Shown: piece after piece, positions 13,161-23,390 of the stretch
How the letters are laid out: the number at the start of each line of letters is the position of its first letter
Position numbering within the stretch: the first letter of the stretch is position 1
Origin: Echria macrotheca
Lineage: Eukaryota > Ascomycota > Sordariomycetes > Sordariales > Schizotheciaceae
Reading direction: 5' to 3'
NCBI GenBank assembly: GCA_030411725.1
Contig: MU839845.1
Location: 466,851-530,850, forward strand
DNA length: 64,000 bases
The notes under the pieces: model-generated
Seen by the model: only the letters and a program-made list of their open reading frames with translations
What the model was told of the DNA's origin: nothing
Databases searched by the model: none
Program-made: the position numbers and the translations under genes

Positions 13161-14072
13161 CCGCTGGGGCCAACAGGTTGGGCCAGGCTCCAGGCCCCAG
13201 GGCTGTGGAAACTGTTTACACAGTAGTTAGGGGGGTGTGAGAGCCTCGGTATGTATTTCCCCGAGTGTGTTGACACCTCGATGATGCTGGGGGAGAAGAT
13301 GGGCCGGGAATATAGTGCAATATATAGGGTGCGTAGGGTGCGGCTAAGTGGTGTACTCTAGATGGCATGTGAAATTTGCCTTGGAACATTTTTCTCTCTC
13401 TCTTGCTGGGTATGTATTGTACATACAATGCTTGAGCAAGTTTGTTCAAGTGGGTACCTGAGGTATCCCGTATTGACGATTAGACTAGGATATCTCGACT
13501 TTGCGGGGGGTCTAATTGACATGGTAAAGAGTACGGTAGTTAGTGAGTGAGAGTGAGAGAAATAGACGAAAAAATCAGCCCCGCGCTTTTTTCTTCCTGC
13601 TGTGAATTTCAGCCGAACTTGTTCTCTGCTGCTGCTACAGTCAATCGGGGGCGGGGTAAAATTCTCTCACCTCACTCACCACTCTCACCACCTCACCACT
13701 CACAGGACCACTGAACAGTGAGGTCAGCGGTGATGACAAAGGAACAGCAGCAGAGGGGAAGCGGCTGAGCACAGAATGCCAAGCAACAGTGCCTTACCCC
13801 TGACCCTGACCTTACCCCCCTGTTCTTACCCCCCTTGGCACGCCTGGGTGTGAACCACAACGTCGGGCGTGCGAGGCGTGCGAGACATTTTCTAGAAGGT
13901 GATCACCGGTTGGTTCATATACGGACACTTCTTCGTTGAAACGAAACAAAATTTCAGTCAACATCAAAAAATCCCATATGCAACAAATAGAATTAAACCG
14001 TTGGTAGCAACAAAAAAGTGTGTGTGTTGAATGCCGCGATGCTTACCCTTTTTTCTACTCCCTCCGTCCCTC

Positions 14073-14104
14073 CCTCTCATAAGATGCCATTGTCTTGTGA
14101 GAGG
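14073..14104. repeat. Imperfect hairpin, 11-bp stem
   Basis: CCTCTCATAAG (14073-14083) pairs with CTTGTGAGAGG (14094-14104) with one G-U type position and a 10-base loop; pairing extends outward into flanking C-rich and G-rich runs with mismatches. Could be a structured RNA or only a polypurine/polypyrimidine inverted repeat. Confidence 0.5.
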
Positions 14105-14506
14105 GGGGAAGGAAAGGGGGAATAGGTCCGGAGTAGGTACCTATGTTGAGAGGACGAGATGACGAGAGATGCCTCACCGGACTTAAGGTTCCGAAAGGGG
14201 TATCATCTTTACCTTATTCTTTACACTACTTGCACACCTCACAGGTGAGCGGTTAACCAGGCGTTTGCTTTCCCAGGTTGCCCAGGTTGGGTTGGATGCC
14301 TAGAGGAGTAAATCCTAGATGCATCCTGGGTAGCTGCGCTTTCCTTTTCCCGCTTCTTTCACTGCTACATTTTCTCTCTGTGTGCCTTACGTATATATAC
14401 CTTACTTAACCAAGGTACCTGGGTAGGTAGGTAGGTCGGGTACAATACATAAGGATCATTTCATATTTCGAGATATTGTTCCTTTGGGAAGACGTCTGTA
14501 TCGGGA

Positions 14507-14600
14507 TAAAATTCGCTGGCGTCGCTTCGTTCGGCTACAGCGACGGCCCTCCGCAAGCTCCGGGGCGCTTCCGCCTCTCTCCCGCTCCTGGCGAATTTTA
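14507..14600. mobile_element. 94-bp GC-rich element with perfect 10-bp inverted termini
   Basis: TAAAATTCGC at 14507-14516 is exactly inverted at 14591-14600. The interior is GC-rich, unlike its AT-richer flanks, and contains smaller palindromes: GTCGCT...AGCGAC (about 14521-14544) and GGCG-CTTC-CGCC (about 14564-14575). This nested hairpin design resembles miniature inverted-repeat elements or organellar GC-rich double-hairpin elements. No target-site duplication is evident. Identity is inferred only from structure. Confidence 0.35.
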
Positions 14601-14820
14601 CGCCGCCTATCTGCCACCGCATCCGAAGAAGCAGTTTAGATAGAGGAAGGTTGAACGAAACGAGAAGTTCCTGTCGTCAGACGCTACGGATTTAACGACG
14701 TTTTTGAGAGGCTCCGCCGCAGATCACGTGGTGAAGAATTCTTATCTTATCAGTTTTTTTTTCAGATCCAACCGGCAAGTGGTAACGTAATAGCTGTCTG
14801 ACGCCAGGATAAGAGGGTTG

Positions 14821-15333
14821 GTTGTATGCCGTGCGGCGCTGTAGGTTTTGCATAACTGATAACTTTTCTACCAAGCCTTGACAGGTAAAAAAAGAGGTAG
14901 GCATGTTTCATATCGTTTGCTTACGCCGTTATGGCATCGGACTCCTCGATCCTGTTGCAAAGCTCTTTCTTTCTCTGTGCCGTGCACGAACATACCTACC
15001 TTACCGAGACAAACATCCTTCCACCTATTCCAAAATTGTTACTTGCAGGTGTTGTATCCCGCTGCAGCGCTGCGAGGATGTTGGTAATGTGTATCATGTA
15101 TATGGTATGGTTTGGTATATCCGTACCTAAGTTTGATGTGATGTGGTGCGGTTTGCTTCGCCATCGCAACTTCGACATCCTTCCGCTTTTACTGCCACGT
15201 CCCCATCCCACACTCCTCAGGCACAGATCTGTGTACCTAAGCATCCTTCCAGGATTCTAGAGTTGTTCCTTCGAGGTAAAAAAAAAAAAAAAAAGGAAGG
15301 AGGGGGGGTTGTATCCCGTTGCGGCGCTGCAGG
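14821..15333. repeat. Three diverged copies of a ~25-bp motif
   Basis: Copies at 14821-14845, 15051-15077 and 15308-15333 share GTTGTATCCCG then TGCGGCGCTGCAGG with a few changes. Copies 1 and 3 are also followed, about 80 bp later, by ATGTTTCATA (near 14902 and 15390), so the repeat unit may be about 100 bp. Copies 2 and 3 share similarity upstream as well. Likely a decayed local repeat family. Confidence 0.5.
15278..15294. repeat. A17 homopolymer
   Basis: Seventeen consecutive A residues followed by a purine stretch ending in G7, just before copy 3 of the local repeat. Confidence 0.85.
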
Positions 15334-16677
15334 TAAGGTGTTGTTATGGGGATAGTAGGTGTGTGTGTGTGTGTATGAGGTAAAGCACCTGGTATGTTTC
15401 ATACTCCTATAATCCTCCGCACTTCGCGAAACACAGCATCGGGGGAGACAGCAGCGGCGACACAAACCTGGACTTTTCTCAGCTTTACGGAGTAGACCAG
15501 GTTCTGTCTTATTTCCACACAGCCCCTCCATGCTGCACGCTTACAAGGTATCCTTCCAAAATCATGGCGGACAAGTGGTTATGGGTAACCAGCAACAGGA
15601 GCAGTAGGAACCTAGGCAGGTTAGAAGAGAGGCATTTAAAGGAGAGAAAGAAAGGACTGAAAAGTTGAGCTGCTTCAAGTGTTACATAAGTCAGGTTGTC
15701 GGTTGTGTCAGTTGATCCAGGTCAGCTTCCTGATCAGGATCCGAGCATCTAAATACTGGTCGTGATGGCTTCATGCCTGGAAATTTAACAGAGGAGAACA
15801 AAATAATACAAAGGTATCTATCGTGTAGGCATCGCTGGCAAACTCGGGGCCCTACAGGCAGTGTTGCCGCCCTGGATGGGCCTCAGTTTCCCACAAAAGG
15901 AAGGGGGGAGGTTATCCCACCCCGACGATGCAGAGCCAAATCTGCATACCCTGTACCTTGGACATATAAAAGTCGCAGTATGATCCACATCTTGCTTTTC
16001 TGCTATAATCGCGTTCTGGTCGTTTAATAACCTGACTACTACATCCCCTTGGTGAACATAGCAGCCATATAACATCATCCCAGAGCTACCTACCTACTCT
16101 GTTGGGAGAGGTATGGATAAGAAGCAAGGAAGACGAGGGTAAGCTATCAAAAAGAATCTCAAGGAATAACCCGCCTCCAATCTGGTACCCTATATACCTC
16201 GCCCGTAAAAAGCACGGTAGCTAGGTAGATAGGTACAATACCTCTCGCACCCCCCTCCGCCGTCGCCCTGACCAAATTTAACTCCTACTGTCTCGCTCTC
16301 CCATCGTTCTTCCTCTATTCCCCCTCAAGATACCTATCTCCATAGCTATCCTCTAGAACTGTGTACCCCGTAGGCAGTTTCGCCATGACTACTTACCTAC
16401 CGTAGGTAAGGTAGTCCAACCCCTCTGAAACGTACATCTAGATGCCTTACCCTTGATAACACCGGTGATTGTCCTGATTCACGACTTGGATACCATCAGC
16501 AAGACCCCGTCGAAACAACATCAAAATCCATTTTTTAAAAGCATCATCATATACACTTCGTAACCCCTCAGATAGTCTATAAGCATATTCACGGATAACC
16601 CCAGGCTTCCGTCCACAGCGCTATACACACAACTACCAGAAAATAAAAAAAAATAAACACAGCTACCAACAAAAGAC

Positions 16678-17984
16678 TCAACTCCCCTGCCCCTTCCTCC
16701 CCTCCACAACCGCCGCCGCCTTAACTTCCTTCGGCTTGGTGATATCAAAAAACTCCGTCAGCCCCTTAACAACCACATCCACATTCAGATTAATCTGCGG
16801 CATCTTCTCATACGACCCCTCCTTCATGATGGCCACGAGCGCCAGGAACCGATCCACCTCGCGCAGCATGATCGGCCGCTGCGCGTCCGACAGCACCATG
16901 CCCGCCTCGGCCAGCTCGCACGCGACCTGGTCCTCGACCGGCTGGCTCCACGGCTCGCCCTCGAGCCGGGCCCGCCACGACTGCGTGCGCGGCCAGCTCC
17001 CGTACACCTCCGTGAAATCAATCACGACATCGACAAAATCCGAGCAGATCTCGTAGCTGGCCATGTCCTCGGGCGTGCTGTCCGTGGCGATATAAATCTT
17101 GGTATTGACGTCGAACAGGTACGCCTTTTCGAACCGACACGTCCGACACAGGTTCGTCAGCATGGCTTCCAGCTGGCCCAGCCGCGGTATCAGCTTCTGG
17201 ATCACCTTGCTGAACGCCTCGAAGATGCTGTGGTTGTAGATGCTCGTCAGATGGAAATTGACCGGCGCGTTCTCGATGCCCTCGTCCGACAGCTCGTCCT
17301 GGATCCGGATCGTGATGTCGCGCTGGATGTCGAGCTTATAGTCATCGCTCAGCCCGTCCACCTTGTGGATGAAGACCTCGACGTTGATGTGCGGGTAGCT
17401 GCGTTGGATGTGCAGGATGGTGTTATTCAGCTGCGCAACCGATTCCAGATAGTCGTCCTGGGCGTCAATGACCCATATCAGAGCCCCGATCTCGCCAAAG
17501 ATGGCGTCGATGTCGAATGTAATGTTTGGGTTTTCGAACACGTCTATCTGTCCTGGGAAGTCCCAAATCTGGACGTCCATGAAGGAGCTGAGGAGGTTAG
17601 CAATGCCGTGTGCCAAGAATCGGCTAACGCCACACGCCCAACAGCTGGCTACCTACTTTAGACTGTCCTTCTGAATCCGCGCCGTTGATTCTAGATACAA
17701 CGTCTCGCTTGGGGGTAGTTTGTGGAATACGACGCTCGAGATCGACGACTTGCCGCTCCTGCTGTTGTCAGCGCGCACCCATAAGGACGTCAACAAACAT
17801 ACCTCCTCTGCCCCATCAGTAAAAGCCTAGGCGTCCCCTTTGTCTGCGGGGCCGCAACGTCCGGCACGCTGCCGACATCCTTCTTGGTAATCCGCTGTCG
17901 GTTCTGTTCGTAGACACGTTGGAGATTTAGCACGGCCGGGCTGATATTCCGGACAAAGCCGGGACGGAAAGGAAAACGATCCAT
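16678..17984 (-). CDS. gtr2: Gtr2 / RagC-RagD-type GTPase of the EGO complex
   Basis: Exons on the minus strand: 17984-17803, 17758-17657, 17587-16678; 397 residues. The ATG at 17984 begins M-D-R-F-P-F. The P-loop G-Q-R-R-S-G-K-S-S spans the first junction (residues 58-66), which fixes the acceptor after CAGCAG rather than the earlier AG. Switch/G3 W-D-F-P-G-Q is at 103-108 and the G4-like H-K-V-D-G at 169-173, all characteristic of Gtr2/RagC-D. The C-terminal half is the roadblock-fold region that pairs with Gtr1/RagA. The Gtr1-Gtr2 heterodimer acts at the vacuole membrane to signal amino-acid sufficiency to TORC1. An N-terminal extension of about 50 residues precedes the GTPase core, and the tail after residue 370 is lysine/alanine-rich. 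Intron donors GTATGT and GTAGGT are normal. Confidence 0.93.
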
Positions 17985-19607
17985 GGGCGGCGGGACCGAG
18001 AAAAAAAAAACTTCAAAACGGAAGCAATGCATCAACCCTTCGACACGGCCGCGGCATGGGCATATAAACCAAGACACACACCCGGACCGATTCTCCCAAA
18101 CCCGTTTGACCTCGGCAAGACGCGAGATTGGCAAAGGGCGCCGTGACGGGATGACAGAGACAAAAGGCAGGCGAGAGACATGTAGTAGTAGCCTTTGGGC
18201 GGCGGTACCGTACCGGGGACTCCGCGTCCCATGATTGATTGCATTCTCCAAAGAGAAAAGACAAGCAATAGAGAACGACAAAAGACGGGGGAAAAAGATG
18301 ACCATTGGGCTCGTAACACAAGAAACCTGGTGGCTCAGCAACAGGTGGCTCAACCACCCAGGCATCGACAGCCAGCCAGCTAGCTAGCCCCGGACCAGAG
18401 CAAAGAGAATAGCAGCAGCAAGAAGGTAAGAAAAAAGGTTTTTGTGGAACAACGCAAAGCGAGACACGAGACCCGGACGGACTAGTAGCTTAGCCGGGGC
18501 AGCACCATCTGACGAAGCCAAGGCGAGGACAACCAAAGGGAAGGGGAGAGACGGGGCGGCGGCGTTTCTTGTGTCATCCCCCAATCGATGGATGACCGGG
18601 CCACTTGATCCAGATCTCTCCAATGTGATGCAAGCAAAAGACGAAAAGACGAAAAAAAACTGGTAACACGTACCTCCATGTTTTTTAAAATCCCGAGGGG
18701 GGTTGAGCTGGACGAACGGAGGAGGCGATCAAAACGTCAACGTCGCCATGTGCCTCGCTAGCACAGGAGGTGTAGGTCGAGTTGTCCTGTCCTGTATGTG
18801 GTGGATTGATGCGAATAAAAAAACGACGACAGAAAAATTGTGGCGGCGATACGTAGGATATCCGTTATATGATTTGCCGCGATAAAACCGTATTCCTAGG
18901 GTATTGGTGTGTGATTCTTCTCTTTGCTGAGGAAAAGGGAGAGAGTAGGTAAGGTAGATAGATGAGATTGGTCACCGCCCGCCCTCACACTCTCAAGTCC
19001 ACACTCAGCCAGACCAAGCAAAGCAGTGGTGATGGGTAGTTAGCTCTCCAGAGTCCAGTTCTCTTTCAGCTCGGGATGTTGTTCCCTTTCCAATCCCCCG
19101 CCCGCAAACACACGATTCGCCGTTCGACCCTGTCGCCCTCTTTCCACTCCCGCACAAGCGCGCAGATGTTCACTTCAGCAAAAAATGGAAATTCGTTGAT
19201 CAATTCTCTTCTTGTGTCGTCGAGTCTCGAATTCAGCGTTGCAGGCTGCAAGAAGGTGTCTGAATGCGAAGGTCTGCCGCTGGAGTTGAGGTGGAGAATC
19301 CTTGACCGATTAGATAAGCTGCTGTGGCTTTTTTAACCCTAACCCTTCCAACTGTCCTGGGGGCTTGTATTTATAGGCCCTGGGCCCCTATTTTTCTTTT
19401 TTCAGGGGCTCAAGCTTGCCCGAATGATTCTCCAACGTCAAAATGCTGCAAACCTCAACGAACAACACGAAAAAAATACTGGCTTCAGTTCTACTCATCT
19501 TCTCTAGCTCTAACAAGCCCCATATGATGACCCATCAACTCTACCGTGAATATCTGCCATGATGCTCTCAAAATACCGTAACGCCTCTATCAACACCAAG
19601 ACGATGC
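17985..19607. other. 1.6-kb interval upstream of gtr2
   Basis: Contains the gtr2 promoter side and the region beyond the MIF gene's stop. A second (AACCCT)2 box lies at 19335-19346, followed by a TATTTATA at about 19369-19376. No convincing coding frame; a short frame ending at 19336 has an F-box-like phrase but is too short to call. Confidence 0.55.
19335..19346. promoter_or_regulatory. telomere-like box (AACCCT)2 with nearby TATA
   Basis: Identical 12-mer to 3954-3965. A TATTTATA sequence follows about 25 bp downstream on the plus strand, an arrangement that could serve a small transcript (Tbf1-type boxes mark snoRNA and ribosomal promoters in some ascomycetes), but I found no complete snoRNA box set after it. 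Confidence 0.3.
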
Positions 19608-20728
19608 TCAAGACCCTTCCCCACGAATCGTTGTAAGCCCCGGTTTATACTCCTTTTTGCTTCCCGACCGACTGAAAATGGTAGCCACAAAGCTCTTTTT
19701 CCTCTTGGCCGTTTTCGGTCCCTCCTCAGGCTTCACCTTTTCTGCATCAGCTGGAGGCAACCCAGGTGATGCGGGAATGGGAGGCAATGTCTCGTCAGCA
19801 CTCGCCGGCGGCGTCAGTTCTGGTACCGGAACGGAAGGGGGTCGAAAACTCGCAAGCGACTGCCCTCATTAGCTTGACCTCAGTCTAATCCCTATCAACA
19901 TACCTTGACACTTAGTTTCCGCCCAGTCCGCATTCCGCTACCACCGACCTCGGTTGGAGGCGCAGGCGACGAACACATCCGCTCCAGCTCGTCGATCTCC
20001 CCGGCCATTGTTTTCCCCTTGTGCGCCGTATTCTCCTCCGGCGTCGGTACGAAGCGCAAGAGACCCCTTTCCGGCATCACGCCCAGCGCCTCCTCCATGT
20101 GCTTCTGTATCAGAGCAGCGTTGCGTTTGTTGGTCGTCGGCTGGAGCTGCGACGGCAGCGCAAAGATGGACATGATATAGGCCGCATCGAACGACCCGCC
20201 AAAGAACATGCAGGCGCCATGATGCAGCGTAACCACGATCGACGACACGGGTCGCTGGTACCGCGTTGACAGATGGTACGACAGCTCCGTAATAAACGTA
20301 AACTCGTCGCTAATCTGGTCGTGTCAGTTTATCTTGTCCACAATTTTGGATCAACAACAACATACAATGACATTCGTCTTGACCTCGGCCGTGACAATCG
20401 CATCGCCCCTGACCCTTTCCTTGGCCGCGCTGTTGCTCTCGCCCACGCCAAAAGCATCCCCGAAAAAGTCGATGGCGCTCCTTTTCCTCTGCAGATCCGT
20501 CTTGGCTCGTGACTTGCCGTCGCGACGGGGTGCGTCTCCAGGCGGCGGCCGTTCGATATTGCGCATCGAACGGCCGCCCTCGACAAGAACAGCTGGCGGC
20601 GTGTTCTCCTTTTTTGCCTTGCGATCCGCAAATGACAGCTTTGACGCAGGCGTGGCCGACAAGGGCGAAGACTTGGTCGAATGCAGAGCATTCTTGGTCG
20701 CCGTGACCGGGGAGAGTGGTCGGTTCAT
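19608..20728 (-). CDS. MIF/D-dopachrome tautomerase-domain protein with N- and C-terminal extensions
   Basis: Minus-strand exons 20728-20366, 20314-19904, 19859-19608, all phase 0; 341 residues. The MIF fold covers about residues 108-232: A-E-V-K-T-N-V-I, then S-S-I-V-V-T-L (145-151), F-F-G-G-S-F-D (158-164), A-L-P-S-Q-L (173-178), N-K-R-N-A-A-L-I (183-190) and a P-E-R-G-L-L-R-F segment. These match the trimeric MIF superfamily of filamentous fungi. In animal MIF the enzyme uses Pro-1 exposed after Met removal; here the domain is buried behind about 107 residues, so that catalysis cannot work in the usual way. The C-terminal tail (about 235-341) is proline-rich, then basic (A-K-R-K-K-S-F). 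No signal peptide. The start at 20728 is the first ATG in frame. A 14-bp coding palindrome lies in exon 1 (see 20544-20578). Function is unknown. Confidence 0.82.
20544..20578 (-). repeat. Perfect 14-bp inverted repeat, 7-base loop, inside the MIF-domain CDS
   Basis: GGCGGCCGTTCGAT at 20544-20557 is exactly inverted at 20565-20578. It encodes part of the low-complexity N-terminal extension (around G-G-R-S-M-R-N-I-E-R). In mRNA it would form a very stable GC-rich hairpin. Confidence 0.85.
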
Positions 20729-22664
20729 TCTTCCGGTCCGCCGTCACCCGCAGCGTGACGCGCGTTTGCTTCTCGGCTGGGACCAGTCTGGGAACGGGAC
20801 AAGTTCCGCAGACGATACTTTGGCAACTTTAAGTCTCAGAGCGGTAAGAGATGGGTTGGGAGTAGTTTCTTGGTCAGTGAATTGGAAGATATCAAGGAAG
20901 AAAAAAACTACTGAATGAGTAATTCGGGGAGAATGCGCCTAGACAACGGCACATGAACAGTGACAAAGAGGCTGGAGAGGCGAAGAAAGCATCAACTGTG
21001 TGGCTGTCTCACTGTGACACGACCGGTCTAGAATTGAATCGGGTCAATAAAAGAGTAAACGGGGAGAGGCAGGTTAGAAACTCAACGGGACAAACTTCGA
21101 CAGGGTAGTGTGACCCATTTTCAACCATGTTTCGGTCCCTGTATCCCACCTTCCCCAAAGGTTAGGTAGGTAGGTAGGTAGAGAGACACCAGAAACCAGG
21201 CAGCAAGCTCAACGTAGCAAAACTGTCGATTAGATACGTTACCTCGCTGCGCCGATGGGCAGAATCCAGAGCCAAGAGGAAGAGCAGAGCAAAAAGAGGC
21301 GCTGTAACCCATCCAACGCGTGCTGCTCGCATGCGCACCAATATAGGCCAGACTTGATATCGCGCGGCCTGTCCGTTGTGCCTCGTCTATATACACGCAA
21401 ATGTTTGATGAGGGCGCGGGACGATGCATCCGATCCGCGCCGCTTGGCACTCTGCGTTCGGCACAGCACCCGTCGATTTGGGGCAGTGTTTCACTGTAAT
21501 TCTTTTCCCCAGGAGAATCTGGCTCTGCGTTTGCTGTGTGGAACTGGACACATATCTGTTTGGAGTCGGTGATGGGACGACGACCAACGGGTGGCCGCAG
21601 TGGTCTCAGACAAACAAACATGAGCTTTGTTGGGGTGGGTGGGAATTCGTCCATAGTTTTTTTTTTCTCCCCTCCTTCAAATATTGAAGGTGACATTTCA
21701 GACTGATGACTGCTGTTGTTCCCGGTGGATATCTTTACTGACACCGGATACCAAGCCGGGAAAAGGTGAAACCGGGAGACCCCCACGAGAAACCGGGTTG
21801 AGGGAGAAAAAGACCGGAAGCGCGGCAGCTCGGCAGCTCGGAAGCCACAGCCTGGACCTGGGATGATAAGGCTGCGGCACCGATATAAAGGTGATAAACG
21901 GCGCGGGATGGTGGCTGCCACTCTATGCTTCCATTGCTGACGACGACTCCTGTCAGTGTATATGGATGTGTGGGAACTGTCAGTTGTTCAAGTGCTTACT
22001 TGCATAGCTGGAAGCATTCTGTTAATATATTTGGGTTCAGAAATCAGTGTTTCCGCTTCAGCATTTCTTCTCACTGGTCTCGCGGCGATATGAGACTATC
22101 AAATCGAAACGTATTGACAGCGCCCACATCGTTGAGCACGGAGACGAAGTTAGTGTCAAGTTGGATTTGGCCTCCGGTGCTCGTCTCTTCAAGTGTGTCA
22201 ATAAGTGATCGCATCAATTGGCCTTTGAGAATATTATTTGGAGATAACTGTACAGAGCATCTCGGTAGAGCAATAATCCGACTCCATAAATGATACTACG
22301 CCCGAGGGATAATGTCAACTGGGACTGTTAGCTGATTCTCAGTTGCTCCAGGAGCCTCACCTTGTTCCGTTGAATCATGGTACACATCAAGCAAGCCGTG
22401 AGATGCGACCGGCATAGGAATGTAAGCCCATGTCGGCACTGTGGCTTTCAACAAGGTTCCCGTGGACAATGCATGTATCGGCAATAGGTAATATCATTCC
22501 ATGGCAACATAGTTCCCAGCCCCAACTCCGAAGAGCAATACATGTACAGACCATGACCAACCCATATGTACAGTTCCATACCGACTCCGAATCATGCATA
22601 ACTTAATCGACCACCCAAGATACCATTACCTCAACACCCCACCAGCCACATCTCTCCTTGCCCC
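20729..22664. other. 1.9-kb interval, no firm gene
   Basis: Holds the MIF-gene promoter and a TAGG microsatellite near 21164-21180. A 266-codon open frame on the minus strand (21921-21121) has no recognisable domain and an R/S/P-rich composition. A possibly decayed frame occurs at 22071-22595. Confidence 0.5.
22071..22595 (-). pseudogene. Possible decayed reading frame with two in-frame stops
   Basis: One minus frame runs 175 codons from an ATG at 22595 to a TGA at 22073-22071, interrupted only by TGA at 22496-22494 and TAG at 22298-22296. Segments between stops (33, 65 and 74 codons) read as plausible protein, for example T-W-A-Y-I-P-M-P-V and L-I-D-T-L-E-E-T-S. Both stops could come from CGA and CAG by C-to-T change, as RIP produces. 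No family recognised; the local GC is lower and chance cannot be excluded. Confidence 0.2.
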
Positions 22665-23390
22665 CTAGTGCGAAAGAGACGGGCTCCCCTTGCGCTGCGT
22701 GGCCGTCGCATACGAGTCGGCATACTTCTCCATCTTGAGCTGGAAGCCAGCCAGACCGAGCGCCGCCGCCTCGACGGGGATCAGCAGGATGGCCAGGTAC
22801 AAAGCCGTGCGGCTCTGGTCGCAGAGCGTGCCCCAGCTGGGCTGTTGGGTCATGGGTACGTGCGACCAGCGGCACGTCCACGACAGGAACGTGTCGACGT
22901 CGTCGGATGCGTTGACGGTATAGAAGAAAATGATGGCGATGAGCGCGGCGATGACGCCAATCAGTGGGGCGACGAAGGTGGTGGATGTGTGCATCATGGT
23001 CTTGCTTCGGAGCTATACAAAGTCAAGAAGTCAGCACCTGACATTTTAGGTCCGCGGGGGAGGATAGAAACATACAGTCGGCACCTTGCTGAAGCACAGG
23101 GCCACAATGTTGGCGATCATGACGATGGTGCTGCCGACCACCAGCGAGACCGTCGGCCGAATGTTGAACTGGTCGGGCCACAGCGACAGGATCGTCGTGT
23201 CGGCGGGGCGCGTCTGGTTGTAGACCGACAGCGTGTTGCCCGACACGCCGAGGACCGTAAGGCCCATCAGCAGCGCCAGCGCCGTCACGCCGACCCGGGC
23301 GTTATCCACGGTCCGGAGCGACCGCACCTTGGACTGCAGGTGGACGTCGCGCGAGTCGACCTCGAATTCCGAAGACTGAGACTTCTCCAT
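22665..23390 (-). CDS. Four-transmembrane protein of unknown function, 220 aa
   Basis: Minus-strand exons 23390-23076 and 23012-22665, phase 0 junction, donor GTATGT. Predicted membrane segments at about residues 33-56, 80-100, 116-137 and 174-196, with a polar N-terminus of about 30 residues and a short basic C-terminus. The second external loop (about 138-172) carries C152 and C169, well placed for a disulfide, plus one N-x-S/T-type site (N-A-S). The first loop has N-Q-T. The topology resembles MARVEL- or SUR7-like fungal membrane proteins, but no diagnostic motif of either is visible, so I leave it unassigned. Strong C/G wobble bias supports coding. Confidence 0.75.

Larger units (their letters stand above)
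10455..16677. other. 6.2-kb interval without a convincing gene
   Basis: No frame exceeds about 145 codons and none has a recognisable domain. The interval is rich in simple sequence: (CG)7 at 11742-11755, TG/AG tract at 12609-12641, GCTGG minisatellite at 13123-13160, A17 at 15278-15294, a TG run near 15359-15375, and repeated TAGG/TACC units. It also holds an imperfect hairpin (14073-14104), a 94-bp element with inverted ends (14507-14600) and three related short repeats (14821-15333). It looks like relaxed intergenic DNA, possibly with remnants of small mobile elements. Confidence 0.6.

Noticed and set aside
19076..19336. Short plus-strand frame with an F-box-like phrase (L-P-L-E-L-R-W-R-I-L-D-R-L)
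   Set aside because: Only 13 residues match, the frame ends 12 residues later, and no downstream domain or intron model extends it.
19510..19620. ATGATGA and ATGATG words resembling C and C' boxes of a snoRNA
   Set aside because: No CTGA D box at suitable distance and no terminal stem.
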